From: Nematostella vectensis
Taxonomy: Eukaryota > Cnidaria > Anthozoa > Actiniaria > Edwardsiidae
Length of the DNA: 64,000 nucleotides
Assembly: GCF_932526225.1 (NCBI RefSeq)
Contig: NC_064035.1
Location: forward strand, 7,811,501-7,875,500
Reading direction: 5' to 3'
The number at the start of each line of letters is the position of its first letter. The first letter of the stretch is position 1. Below are positions 34,201-43,910 of the stretch, one piece after another. The notes under the pieces are model-generated. The model made no database searches and was not told the DNA's origin. It saw only the letters and a list, made by a program, of their open reading frames with translations. The translations under genes and the position numbers were made by a program.

Positions 34201-37200
34201 AAACACTCAAAATACCACACAAGGGAGAGATATCAGCAAACACAGCTCAAGACACAGATTAGATACCTGTATTCTGATCCTCTAGGTCCATTTCCATGGC
34301 CTCAAAACACAATGTCCACTCTCTGAAGGCTTGTGAAACCATTTGGATGCCAGTACGGATTGAAAAGCATTCTAGGAGATCCGGGGAAAAATTCAGGAGG
34401 GGAGGACCAGTCAATACTCCTCTCTCCAAAGTCAGACGGCTTTTTAGAAGTCTTTTCACCCGTAAGTCACCCTCCCAATATGCATAGCTGTATTTTTTAT
34501 GAAAAATACAAGTAACCATCAACTTGTGCTCACATCAGCACAGCACAAGGGATTAGAGATGGAACCGCAAAGCACTGTTGGAACGCTAGGATACGGCTGA
34601 CTAGGTGCAGTGGTGTTTGACTTTGACGGGCTGTATAAAACTCAAAATAGGGGGGAGGTATCTGTTTTCAGTCTGCTTAATTGTAAATTAAGCTTGAAAA
34701 TAGCCAGGAGACAATGGGATAGACAAGGTGACCAATTTGCATGCGCTCTTTGGTCGATTTCAGCTGTTTTTTTTTTTGGTTGACTATGGAAATATGCCAT
34801 CTGGGAATACATGAAGCTATCAACAAAGAGAAACAGAAAGACACACTAAATGTCTTGACCGAGAATAAATTCCGTTTCAGCAGAAGTAAGGCCCCATATG
34901 CTGATTTAGTAACACACTGGGCCACCTGAGGTGAGAAGCCCCATACCCTGACACACTGGGCCACCTGTGGTGAGAGGCCCCAAATGCTGATGCATTTACA
35001 CCCTGGACCACCTGTGATTCCATGAAAGCCAGATAAAATTTTGAGTAAAACTTTACCTGTCCCAGTCTTCGTTCTTGACATCCTGTAGTACAAAGACGAG
35101 GTCAAAGCGGCTTAATAGAGGGCTGGCTAGGGCAGTATTTACACTGAGAGACTGGTCAATATCTAGCTGCCCCTTAGGATTTGTTGCGGCAAGGATGGTT
35201 GTCCTTGTGTTCAACTTGCATACCATCCCTGCCTTTGCCACACTGATAGTCTGCTGCTCCATGGCCTCATGAATACCTGTCAATCATACACAGGGCTTTG
35301 AGTGACAGGTGGAATATATGTCAATCATACACAGGGCTTTGAGTGACAGGTGGGATATATGTCAATCATACACAGGGCTTTAAGTGACAGGAGGGATATA
35401 TGTCAATCATACACAGGGCTTTGAGTGACAGGAGGGATATATGTCAATCATACACAGGGCTTTGAGTGACCAGAGAGATATCTGTCAATCATACATATGG
35501 CTTTGAGTGACAGGAGGGATATATGTCAATCATACACAGGGCTTTGAGTGAAAGGTGGGATATATGTCAATCATACACAGGGCTTTGAGTTACAGGAGGG
35601 ATATCTTTTAATCATACACAGTGCTTCGTGTGACAGGAGGGATTTCTGTCAATCATACACGGGGCTTTGAGTGGCAGGAGTGATATGTGTCGATCTTACA
35701 AAACATCTGTAATACAAAACATTGGTAACTTCTATCATTTTAGTGCTCATTACAAATTATGATTACATAATCATTCTAATTCCCAAGAGATGCCTGGGGA
35801 GGGGCTTTCCCTCACAAAGTAGTGGTGAGATGAAAGGAGTCTGTTTGACGCCATACACAAGGTACTACTCACTTCCTCTGTCATGTTCACGGATGCTGTT
35901 AAATTCATCAATACAGCACAGTCCTCCATCTGCGAGTACCAGGGCCCCTGCTTCTAGCTGCCACTCGCCCGAGTCTCTCACAGCGGCAACAGTGAGGCCA
36001 GCACTTGTGGAACCGATGCCTGTGGTTAGTACCGACCTTGGCATGATCTTAGCTGAGTACTTCAGAAACTGAGACTTTCCTGTGCCTGGAAACAGTCATT
36101 GGGAGGCAGAATCAAACACACACAAAAACCCACAGAGATTGCCTGTGTTGCTAACTCTCATCTGACATATTGTTCTTTAGTTCAAACATACACACATAAA
36201 GACATAAAGGACTCTTTATATTTAAATGAAAATAAAATAATGCAAATAAAAAATGTAATCTTTTTATCAATGTGTCAAATTTATTTGACTTGTAATACTC
36301 CACATAGCTAATTGTGGACACAGGGACCCCGGCTTGACGTCCTCATCCAAGAAGACAAGGGATTCACAGTCCCCAATGTAGAGAGCCAGGTTTTTACACG
36401 TCTGAAAAAATCTCAAGTTGACCTTAGAACAACGGTGCTCTAGATAAGAAGAGGGAGCGCGTACCACTGAGCTATAATGCAACTTTCTAAAATAAAGTGT
36501 TCAAAAACAGTCTCAAATAAAGTGTTAAAAGTACCTGGATCTCCTATCAAGAGCATGTGCGACTCTCCACGCACCCTGGTACCTGATGCATCAACCCGCT
36601 GGACCCCACCCATTAGGATCAGGGTCACTGCTAGCTTGACAGCATACAAGCCATACACCTGAGGACAGAAGCTAGCTAAGATGTGGTTACGCCCACTGAG
36701 CGGCTTATCCTTGTGCTTGCTCCAGAACTCATCAAATTCTTGCTTCATTTCCTCTGTGACTATTGCACCGATTCTCTGCTCGTTGTTGACTGACACATGA
36801 TTTGCTTTGAAAACTACTTCAAGGTCACACTTCACCTGTGTAGACAAAAAGATGAAGACTAAATATCAGGTCTAAGAATAAAACATATATAGATACACAC
36901 AATGAGGGCCCAAAGTTAGAGGGTGCAAAAAGGAAGAGTTTTTGTCTATGACAAGATGTTAGTCTGAGAGCCGGCTCTCCTGTGTGCTTTCTTGTTCAGG
37001 ATCCTAGTGGTGCAAAAAATCAAGAGTGGAGGAGGAAAGGGAGGAGAGAAGAAAGAAGAGCCGGCAGGAAAGACCGGTCTTGAGTCATGCCCACCCCTAA
37101 CACGGGTGGGCGACTTGGGTGAAGTTACTTTGACAATAGCTATCAAATCTAGCCAATAACAGACACAGAACATGTAAACATAAAATGACAGTTGTGCGGC

Positions 37201-40200
37201 TTTATAAAAATAAAGGTTTCTGTTCTCCAGGCAAACGAGGAGAATTTTATAACAAAATAGATTGCACTGACCCGTTCTGTACCTACTGTGAATATGTAAA
37301 CAGAGTTTCAAAGTCATGTATGGGGTTACAGATAAAGCGCAGGTAACTTCAACAGAAAATATTTTATTACCATCTAAACTAGACAGGAGCCACAGGACTT
37401 TTGCAAACTTAGGTGGAGAAATAGGATCCGATTGAAAATAACAAGATCTGCAGACTCATCAAGCCATACATGCAACACATGTGCAAGGAAAATAAGGAAT
37501 CTCCACAGATTACACAAGCTAGTAAGTTAACTCTAGCGGAGGCTAGTTTGAAAGAGCTTGGGACAGGGAAAGTAAAACACAAGTTTTACTTTCAAGAACT
37601 TGGGACAGGGAAAGTAAAACACAAGTTTTACTTTCAAGAACTCAAGATCGAAGTCCGCTTCAGCGCAAGCAAGAGCTTTTGCTCTTTCTCTATAACAAAT
37701 TCTGAATCTTTTACCCCTGAAATTGATTCTGTTATCACGTAGTTTGAGTATTTGGCAGTCAATATTTCTTTCTGTCTGCTGCATGTTCACACATCCTGAC
37801 AAGGTGATGACAGTGCATCCCAACCAGCCAATCAGTGTTCTTTAATCCCCAGGGAATGGCAGACATGACTCGAGACTGGTCTTTCCTGTCAGCTCTCTGC
37901 TTCTTTGGTCGCCACAGGAATCCCGACACACCCAAAACAGGAATTTCAGAATCAACCCACTAGAATCTAATTACCTCTGCAATTACAGGCCACCATCTCC
38001 TCATTACCACGCCACTGATGGTGACGTCATCACCTGCTTTACAGCTGTCAACTAGATCATCCTCAAGCACAACCCACATGGAGCGGGGAATAGTTCCAAC
38101 TGCTAACTTCTGCACTTGCTCCTGGATCTTTATCTCCTGGTAGTCACGACAACTTGTTGGATTAGAACCTGGAAACAAAACTTACATCTTACCATCAAAA
38201 CAAAACAAAAACATTTTTCTTTGGCCAAACAATTTCATCAGCCTGATTCAAAGAAAAGATCTGGTATTCTTCAAAATGTGAGGCATATACTTTCAAGTCA
38301 AGTCCAGGTAATGAGGGTGAGAAGCTCTTTATGACAAACTATTGCACTAGAAATGCACACTGGTAGACAGCATTAATATGTGACCAACCAATTACAATTT
38401 GATATATTTCCATGGTCACCTAGACAGTTTTGTAATGTAAACAAATAAAGGTGCAAAAAACATACACTCTGAAATACAATCTGAAATTCACTAGCCAACC
38501 AGCAAGGCAAAGAAATACTTCAGTGCAAATCAGAGCGATGCAAAATCTTCTAAAATTAATTTACCCCCTTTTGGGCACCTAGCTTAAAGGGATTAATTGC
38601 TCAAGCCAGCATATTGTATTTCAGTTATCTCTAGTCTTGATTGCTAGCACACGTTCACAGCTTCACTCTATAATTCTTTGTTCTTTTCAACGTTTATATA
38701 TCAAGCTTATATTTTTCCCGCCCTCCCACCCTGGGCTTTGTGTGAAGGGTGGCAGAGAGGTTTATTATTATTATTTTAGTTTTTCATTTATCAGTTTGTA
38801 GTGATTTTATAATAAACTTCTCTTATGCCAAACACAAAACAGTGTCAGTGGTTTATGTTGGGTTGAGGAATTAATTAATTAATTAAATTTCCACCAGTTA
38901 TACTGGTGCGAAAGGTACAACAGAGCTAGGCTTCAAATCAAGTACCTCCTTGAGTGTATTGTAAACACTGTCACTGGGGGTGGTCACTGCCAGAGGGTTT
39001 ATTGCATCCCCAGTGGTTCTTTTACATTCCTTTGGTTCAGGTAAGTATAGTATAGTTGAAGAGACGTGACCTCTGGTTTAGTGTTCTTATCCGAAAAGAC
39101 TGGAAACTTGGGAGAATAACTTCAATTCACTTGTGACACAAATTCGAATCAAGGCAAGAACCCGAAAAAAAACAGTTTAAGCCAGGATTCGAACCTGGGG
39201 CACAGCGGTGATAGGTTGACACACTAGGCCACCTGTGCTTCCCATTAAACATCCAAATTCATACCATTGTCAATAGATATACAATATTTTCTCTTAGCAG
39301 CGAAGAATACTCTCGTACTAGTGTGGGCTTGAGTCGACAATACTTGGAGAGATTTCTTAATAATTTAACTACTTAAAATCAACGATAAAGTTGGCCAGCC
39401 CCCCCCCCCCCCCTCCTGCCTAAAGACCTTGTCCTGGACTAGAATGACTACACTCCAATACAATCTAGTACACAACAGACATTATAATTCTTTCCACATA
39501 GACGTTACATGATTCTGTTATCTGGTCTGGTCTAGGATTCCCTCTAAATGAACATAGCTGCCATTCTGCCTCACCACATAACTCTCTACCTCACGAGCGA
39601 ACTCCTTATATACCCTTGGGTGTTTATAAATATACCTTTTTAATTACATCATAAGTGTTTTCATGAATAATAGAAAGATTACATCATTTATTTTGTTTTG
39701 TAACCTGCTGAGTCACGGTTCTAGAAGAATATTCTAGCAAACAGAATAACGATCCTAAATAAACAAATCCAATTCTATCGTGTTCTAAAATCATGTATTA
39801 GACTCTACATGTTCCAAGTGGGTGAGCCTGCATGTAAACAATGTTCTAGACAGTTCCGTTAAATAATGATAGTGACTTTGTCACAGACCTAAAGATACAT
39901 GTGTAGATGTCACTAACCTGGTTCTGATAAGCAGTTGAACTTGTTTGAAGTGCAGCCCTCCCCTGAAGGACATGAAGTGGGTTTAGGGATAGTATAGAAC
40001 TGCTCAAAATCTGCCTGTGCCGAGAACACATATTTGCACCTTGAGCAGATGAACTCTCTCTCGTGCTCCAGCATCTTTATTGATGATACTCTAATAACAG
40101 TTCCTAAAAGACAATAAAAAACCTCCATTACTAATAACCATTGTTACTTTTTAATTGATTTTTTATTTAATTCAATTATTGTTTAATTTATTTATTAACG

Positions 40201-42080
40201 ATATTGTCCATGTTGTGAGTAGTGGCTCTGAGGTCCGTATTTTCGCTGATTGTATCTGCTAAAGAACTGCGCATTCACTGAAGGACTTTATGTTGTAAGT
40301 AAGAGTTAATTACTGAGAGCCGAGGCAATAAGCGATATACATCCCGAGGCCGCAGGCCGAGGGGTGTATTAGCTTATTGCCGAAGGCTCAAGGTAATTAA
40401 CTGACTTATTACAGATTGACAAAGGTTTCCACACAAAAATGTGTCTCAGAATCTTAATCTTTGAAATTAGCATATATATCAAAAGGTTATTTCTTCTGCA
40501 ATTTCTACGGCAATCAAAAAGAAAACTATTAACAACATCTTTGAAAACAAAGGCCTTGGTATCCTAATTGTACCAAATACAAAGAAAAGTATTCCCTTCA
40601 CAGCCAGTTTATGACATTCCACAATGTTATAGACAATTATCTATAATAGGGGGTAGTCTATAGTTGTTCTTTATTTGTAGGAAATAACAATCATGCAATA
40701 AGCAAGTGATTTCCTTTACAAAAGAAGCATTTTAATAAGATTTGTTGCACCGTTTGAATAACGCTAGTATTTTTCTGAGATGGAGAGCGACGAAGACAAA
40801 GAATATGTTTTCGCAAGCTGACTAGTTTCTTCTTGATATCAATCTTGTTGGAACGATCCTTGGAACAACAAGCCATGATATTACGAGGACTAAGTGAAGA
40901 AGTTGAGAAGAGAAAGGACAACAGGATTCCGGAGAACACGAAACCCAACATGGTGTGGGCTGTTCATACCTGGCAAGAGTGGGCAGAAGAGAGGAATTAC
41001 AGTAGAACCAGGGCTGTGGCAGGTTCGGATAGTTTCATCAGTTTCGATAGTATCAAAGGTGTTCGATTGTAGGGTTGTAGTGAGAGAGGATGTTTGTAAG
41101 GTTGATAAAGTCATAAAGAGTGAGGGCGAAAGTGGCAACCCCTAAAAAGACCTGTAGATCTAAAAAATAATAATATTTGAAGTTTGTCATGTTTATGGTC
41201 CAATAGATTTTAGAAAAGTGTAAAGTTAAATGCCATGTGGTTGGGTTTTGATATTCAGCATGGAAAAGTGCAGGTAGTGAATTGATTTAATTGCTCATTA
41301 TACAAGGGGTGTATACTAGCTTCCCCGGGATGCATCTATATACATCCCTTGCATTTATAATGAGCAACCCAATTCAATTCATCAGCCCCGCTCTTCCCTG
41401 CTGAATATCAAAACCCTCCACGGGCTCTTAGCTACTTGCCTATTAATGAGGTTTGTATTGAAATAAAGCCCTACAGAAAACAATGGAAACCCTGTCAATC
41501 ATGTAATAATTGGTGGTAATGTGTTCTCCCCCGGGAAAAAATAGACATCCTTAAACTTCTAAAATGCTTAAAATCATCCAGTTTATGAAAAATAGCTCCA
41601 TTCCTTTTTCTCAAATTCTTCCAAACAGACCTGCACCCCAACCCACCTCCCCTGTCCGCCGCCTACACATGCTGTGGTCTTACCCGAAACAGCAAGAAAA
41701 CGACCCATATCTGACGATTTGGGAATAGTGCTACGCTTCAGCTCTGGGCAAATAGGTAAATTCGACAATCGGACATGAATGTTTGGCTTGAAACTCATGT
41801 TAGTGGGAGTCTCGGTCTCTTGCATTAGTGATACTGCAGCCTGAGTAAGCGCACTGTCAAATAGAGGTAACATCTTGTTCGGCTGGGTCAACAGTGACTG
41901 CGCTGACTGGATATCAGAGTCAAATAGCTCTAGAGTGTTGACAATTAGCGAGTAATGCTGCGCTGTGTCTTCTTGGAGTAAAATCCGCCTGATGTCTATC
42001 ACATGGTATTCCTCCAAAAACAGTTGAAATTTGGCGATAACTTCGTCATCGTCGTGTCTACTTCTCTGATCTTGCGCCAT
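21309..42080 (-). CDS. MCM9: MCM9, minichromosome maintenance 9 DNA helicase
   Basis: Eight coding exons, minus strand: 42080-41684, 40103-39918, 38168-37975, 36835-36535, 36085-35873, 35276-35057, 23975-23829, 22623-21309. All junctions are GT-AG and phases agree; the CDS totals 2973 nt (about 990 aa; human MCM9 is about 1140). Features in order: MCM N-terminal domain; zinc-binding cysteines (C152, C155, then C177-C183 region); Walker A GDPGTGKSQ split by the exon 4/5 junction (about 357-365); Walker B LCCIDEF (415-421); sensor N463; arginine finger SRFD (R487); winged-helix/lid region with the [19 protein letters not shown] motif in the last exon; then a long polar, serine-rich tail. MCM9 acts with MCM8 as a nuclear helicase in homologous recombination and interstrand-crosslink repair (family knowledge). 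Intron 6 is 11 kb and full of repeats. The start ATG gives an N-terminus that aligns with vertebrate MCM9. Confidence 0.95.
22650..22805. repeat. (CAT/CAC)n triplet repeat in MCM9 intron 7
   Basis: Interrupted CAY triplets fill the intron right beside the acceptor of exon 8. The related larger block at 23260-23825 occupies the donor end of the same intron. Confidence 0.85.
23260..23828. repeat. (CAC/CAT/CGY)n triplet block abutting the MCM9 exon-7 donor
   Basis: CAY-type triplets dominate this block and begin directly at the exon-7 donor (CAG/GTACGATGATGATG on the minus strand). The block is interrupted by a non-repetitive island at 23368-23445 that contains a copy of exon-7 sequence. Long open frames (His-rich, Pro/Ser-rich, Asp/Gly-rich) are by-products. 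Confidence 0.9.
23414..23445 (-). repeat. 32-nt duplicate of MCM9 exon-7 sequence within intron 7
   Basis: Positions 23414-23445 match 23850-23881 at 30 of 32 bases (TGTGGCTCAAGTGT then TTGGCGTGACA then ATGTA). The second segment is coding in exon 7. The copy is not flanked by splice sites and is bounded by triplet repeats. Confidence 0.75.
24109..24270. repeat. CATGGC-rich degenerate array, left copy
   Basis: The words CCATGGCA, CATGGCAA and TATGGCAA recur every 10-20 bases. The mirror array at 31546-31975 is dominated by TGCCATGG. The two bracket about 7 kb of intron 6. Confidence 0.7.
24267..24348. repeat. 41-bp direct duplication
   Basis: Two adjacent exact copies of AAAACACTGACATATTGTCA followed by ACCTCGTTCCCAGGGTCTTCT. 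They lie at the inner edge of the left CATGGC array and overlap the start of the left inverted arm. Confidence 0.85.
24340..24502 (+). repeat. Inverted arm, left copy of a ~160-bp pair
   Basis: From GGGTCTTCTGG through CAATATGGCGTCTAGC, GACCCTGGCGGAGGC, GACCGACTCTAGAGT and CCAATATGGCGGACG to GGTTAAAATGCT. It is nearly identical to the reverse complement of 31378-31535; the main difference is a short deletion in the right copy after GGCGGACG. Pairing between arms would loop out about 7 kb. Confidence 0.85.
24810..25115. mobile_element. Foldback/MITE-like element (related copy at 46970-47100)
   Basis: The left half (AAAATCATAGTATTTGAAG, AATGACCAACTTTTTGG, GTTTGATAGAGGCC) is inverted in the right half (GGCCTCTATCAAAC, CCAAAAAGTAGGTCATT, ATGATTGTTCCACATG). 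The right half is related to 46970-47100, including CATGATACCTATGACTGC versus CATATGATACCTATGACTGC and the CAATCCTGGG end. Confidence 0.7.
25147..25394. repeat. Long palindrome with central (GA)n/(CT)n
   Basis: The left arm CACAGGCTTAGCATCCAAAT, AAATAAATGAACATAAT, CTCTCTGGGCTCTAAAAGAT is mirrored by the right arm ending ATGGTAAGCCTGTG. The centre is GAGAGA... running into TCTCTC. This may be a MITE with an expanded dinucleotide core. Confidence 0.85.
25854..26120 (-). pseudogene. RecQ-like DEAD/H helicase fragment
   Basis: An 88-codon minus-strand frame contains [18 protein letters not shown] (Walker A PTGYGKS), then [15 protein letters not shown], corresponding to motifs I and Ia of superfamily-2 RecQ-type helicases. 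The rest of the helicase (DEAH box, motifs III-VI) is absent on either side, and the frame ends at a stop. It sits in MCM9 intron 6 next to the LINE and is probably a fragment of a dispersed helicase-bearing element or retrocopy. Confidence 0.6.
26440..28341 (+). pseudogene. Decayed non-LTR retrotransposon (CR1/L2-group LINE), reverse transcriptase region
   Basis: A 5'-truncated ORF2. One segment (26407-26613 frame) gives the endonuclease-RT linker ([18 protein letters not shown]). A frame change leads into 26607-27977 with RT fingers [12 protein letters not shown], palm FDFSKAFD (245-252 of that frame), [11 protein letters not shown] (302-312) and the catalytic YVDD (332-335). An in-frame 42-bp tandem duplication (27879-27962) is followed by a frame shift; the C-terminal part continues at about 28004-28341 ([11 protein letters not shown]...[10 protein letters not shown]). 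The 5' part of the element and an intact endonuclease domain are missing, so it is dead. It lies antisense to MCM9. Clade assignment is by motif style only. Confidence 0.85.
27879..27962 (+). repeat. 42-bp in-frame tandem duplication inside the LINE ORF
   Basis: Two exact copies of AAGAAATCGAGCAAAAAGCT followed by ATACTTTTTAATCCAAAGACT. They encode [14 protein letters not shown] twice, at residues 425-438 and 439-452. Confidence 0.9.
28391..30840. repeat. Minisatellite: (CTACTCCAT)237 then (CCAT)75, with (CTAT)n ends
   Basis: After (CTAT)3 at 28391-28402, the 9-mer CTACTCCAT runs from 28403 to 30535, 2133 bp or 237 units with no visible deviation. CCAT tetramers follow to 30831 (75 units), then CTATCTATC. 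Minus-strand open frames of 800+ codons (VDG or WMDG repeats) are artefacts of period 9 and 4. The array starts about 50 bp after the LINE stop codon, so it may derive from the element's 3' tail. Confidence 0.95.
31378..31535 (-). repeat. Inverted arm, right copy
   Basis: Reverse complement of the arm at 24340-24502, about 95% identical by eye. It contains AGCATTTTATCC, GACTTCGTTCGTCC, ACTCTAGAGTCGGTC and AGGGTCTTCTTCAGC. It is immediately followed by the right CATGGC-rich array. Confidence 0.85.
31546..31975. repeat. CATGGC-rich degenerate array, right copy
   Basis: Words TGCCATGGCTTGCCATAC, GGCACGTCATGACAATG and CACTGCCATGGTTTGCCATG recur with longer sub-repeats (about 31690-31800 is re-copied at 31800-31915). 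It mirrors the left array in inverted orientation. Short plus-strand frames here are by-products. Confidence 0.8.
31976..34380. other. Non-coding part of MCM9 intron 6
   Basis: No coding exon was found. A dispersed repeat rich in TTTTAGGG lies at about 32940-33190 (GGGGAGGTGGGTACTCCC, ATCTTTTAGGG). A short direct repeat GAGGGAGATACTCA occurs at 34035-34061. Confidence 0.45.
34385..34715 (+). repeat. Dispersed repeat, copy A (copy B at 50690-51205)
   Basis: Shared blocks in the same order and orientation include CTCTCTCCAAAGTCAGA, CATAGCTGTATTTTT, ACCATCAACTTGTGCTC, CCGCAAAGCACTGTTGGAA, GCTGACTAGGTGCAG and AAAATAGCCAGGAG. Copy A is shorter. Confidence 0.75.
34908..35022. repeat. ~40-bp imperfect direct repeat
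   Basis: ACACACTGGGCCACCTG, GGTGAGAAGCCCC and AATGCTG words occur two to three times. A related CACTAGGCCACCTGTG word occurs in the SINE-like segment at 39172-39247. Confidence 0.6.
35281..35700. repeat. 41-bp tandem repeat abutting the MCM9 exon-6 acceptor, about 10 copies
   Basis: Unit CAATCATACACAGGGCTTTG followed by AGTGACAGGAGGGATATATGT. The first unit lies against the exon-6 acceptor (exon edge 35276; AG at 35277-35278), so each unit resembles the last 41 nt of intron 6. Most copies have GACAT where the true acceptor has GACAG; a few keep the AG. Confidence 0.9.
37560..37645. repeat. 42-bp direct duplication with internal palindrome
   Basis: Two copies of CTTGGGACAGGGAAAGTAAA followed by ACACAAGTTTTACTTTCAAGAA lie in MCM9 intron 3. 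Each contains AGTAAAAC...GTTTTACT, a short inverted repeat. Confidence 0.85.
39172..39247 (-). repeat. tRNA-derived SINE-like segment
   Basis: On the minus strand an A-box-like TGGCCTAGTG is followed about 35 nt later by a perfect B box, GGTTCGAATCC, closed by CCAGG/CCTGG. The acceptor stem does not pair, so it is not a functional tRNA. A tRNA-related SINE head or tRNA pseudogene is likely. Confidence 0.5.
40294..40414. repeat. Palindromic foldback element
   Basis: The left arm (GTAAGTAAGAGTTAATTA, GAGCCGAGGCAATAAGC) is inverted in the right arm (GCTTATTGCCGAAGGCTC, TAATTAACTGACTTATTAC) around a GAGGCCGCAGGCC core. It lies in MCM9 intron 1, near 40103. Confidence 0.75.
40833..41072 (+). pseudogene. 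Fragment resembling the N-terminal domain of Crypton/KIAA1958-type tyrosine recombinase proteins
   Basis: A 79-codon plus frame contains [21 protein letters not shown]-like sequence, the pattern 'NTKxxxxWAVxxWxxWxxERN' common in Crypton-derived and ZMYM/KIAA1958-like proteins of cnidarians. No catalytic tyrosine recombinase motif follows. It lies antisense in MCM9 intron 1 and is probably a decayed element. Assignment is from memory of the motif. Confidence 0.45.
41243..41416. mobile_element. Palindromic MITE
   Basis: GGGTTTTGATATTCAGCA at the left is matched by TGCTGAATATCAAAACCC at the right. Inner words AATTGATTTAATTGCTCATT and AATGAGCAACCCAATTCAATT are also inverted. A TGCATTTATAATGAGTCATTCAATTC segment at about 46649 is a related piece. 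Confidence 0.8.
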
Positions 42081-42129
42081 AATTTATGTAGTTGTGGTGT
42101 TATCTCAGAATTAGAATTATTCTTCGTTT

Positions 42130-42315
42130 ATGTTCGAGGCATCACCGAAAGACGAAACGAAATCCGCGCCATATAATTACCACCCAGGCGTTCTTGTCGA
42201 AGGTAGTATCGTTTTAGGTCCAACTGCCTCGCGGCTAGCACAGGGAACCCGATCAGGGCTCCTAGGACTAGAGGCTCGTCGAAACACGAGGTTCTGGTAT
42301 AAAGGTGATAAATAA
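42130..42315 (+). other. Short divergent open frame next to MCM9
   Basis: A 61-codon plus frame starts only about 50 bp from the MCM9 ATG in the opposite direction. The composition is fairly protein-like (a YNYHPGVLVEGSIVLGP stretch), but no family is recognised. It may be a micro-protein under a shared promoter or simply chance. Confidence 0.2.
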
Positions 42316-43370
42316 GACCGCCCTTTCATTTTACCACCCATTAGCGGTAACATTGCTTAGATAACTTCTGGCTTGGGTGCTTTATTTTTTTTTCATTACA
42401 TAAATCCAAGAGACCATCGTTTGCGTCTTTAACGTCTAGTTAGCTTGAAATGGCGGGGAGGGGATGTTTAATAGATAGGGGGCGTTTGCTAGAGAGGGGC
42501 CTTCAATACGAAATTATAATTCAGTGGGAGAGAGTTTCATTAGGTAGGAGGTATTTATTAAAAAGGACCGTTAATAGATTATTCACTATACTGGCTAAAG
42601 ATGAACCCATGGCATTCCTAGATGCGTCCAAGAAATGGATAAAAGGGGGAAAAAAATTCAATATTCTGCTATAACTCTCTTCCTGGTTTCCGTCATTCAA
42701 ACTAATTTAATTACATTTGGTGCTTCATGGTCAGTGCCTTGTGCAAAGGTGGCTTGATTTGAAACTATTTCAACATTTTAAGTGCTGGTCAATGAATCAG
42801 CTTCAAGGATTTTGAATGACGAAAGCCAGAAGGCGATTTAGCTGCTGGCTGCTGGAATTTGCCGACGAGAGTTCGCAGAATACTGAAAACAACAGTAAAG
42901 CTGGGCCCCAACACATTATTTCATTTAAAAAAGCGGACAAGACATTTTAGCTCATAGTTAATATCTTCTTTTATTTGTGTTTTTTTCTATACCTCTTTAC
43001 TTTTACACTTATTTTGAGTAAATCGTTATAACAATCATCAACAGGCGAATACATTCATATATGTGACACAAATAATATAACAGAGGGAGAAATTCTAAAG
43101 AGAAATTCATCATTGGTTTAGTCTCTTTTGCTCCGACAAAGGGCTAACGCCCGAAACACCAGCAAAATTACTGCTTTTTTTAAAGAGGCGTATAACATAC
43201 CATTTGAAGTTTGATTCCACCTAGTTTTTTTCTTGGCATACCACCTATTCTTTTTCTAGTTATACCCAATTACATGTTAGTCTGAATTTTGGCGAATACG
43301 CTTCCTTAACATGATCGAATAATAAAGAATTTAGTGAACAAATCATTTTGCTCCATATCGACCAATTGGT
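42316..43370. other. Intergenic stretch between MCM9 and CYP20A1
   Basis: Contains a degenerate GGGGCGTTT/TTAATAGA-type repeat at 42460-42590 and the dispersed 'GGGCTAACGC' motif at 43131-43163. The frame at 42450-42674 lies within the repeat and is not treated as a gene. Confidence 0.4.
43131..43163 (+). repeat. Dispersed GGGCTAACGC motif, copy A
   Basis: CCGACAAAGGGCTAACGC followed by CCGAAACACCAGC. Copy B is at 53979-54009. GGGC/GCCC form a 4-bp stem, and GAAA follows in this copy. The layout is reminiscent of a hammerhead core, but conserved core positions are altered. Confidence 0.5.
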
Positions 43371-43429
43371 AAAAAATATTGATTTTTGGATCTCGGGCAC
43401 ATTGAGGAAACAGCTCTTGGGTAGTTAAC

Positions 43430-43910
43430 ACTTCTTTACATAAAACCCAGACGTAACTTATTGATAAAATTGATAAAAGGTATCATATTAATAGATTTAG
43501 ATTTTAATTTATTCAATTTACTAAATAACTATATCAATTTATATAAAAAAATATTAATAAAAAATGAGTCTAATTGATAAAATTTGATATCAATTGGTAG
43601 AAAATAATAACAGATAACATTGGTAATTAAAATTCTAATTGTTAGAAATTGATAAGTAATCTAATTGATAACACTTTATATTCAAGTCAATCTAATTGAT
43701 ATTCATCGATAAATAATTTATAGTTCGAATGCGGCGAATTAATATTAATATATTAATATTAATATTAAATGATATCAATTGAAACAAATGGTCGAAGAAA
43801 TTAATTAGGTATCAATTGTTACTAATTGCTGATAATATTTTAAAACCAGTTAGGATATTGTTATTAGCTTTTATCAAATTTAGCAATTGCCTTTTGATTA
43901 TCAATTTTTA
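43430..43910. repeat. AT-rich island with degenerate ATTGATA/TATCAAT words
   Basis: ATTGATA, TATCAATT or AATTGATAA words occur many times in both orientations within 480 bp, along with the palindrome-like block TTAATATTAATATATTAATA. It begins about 200 bp downstream of the CYP20A1 stop. No ORF is present. Confidence 0.7.

Noticed and set aside
34259-34522. Minus frame of 87 codons
   Set aside because: It overlaps the dispersed repeat shared with 50.7-51.2 kb.
36421-36480. tRNA-like A box (TAGCTCAGTGGTA) on the minus strand
   Set aside because: No B box, T arm or closing acceptor stem; at most a SINE or tRNA fragment in MCM9 intron 4.
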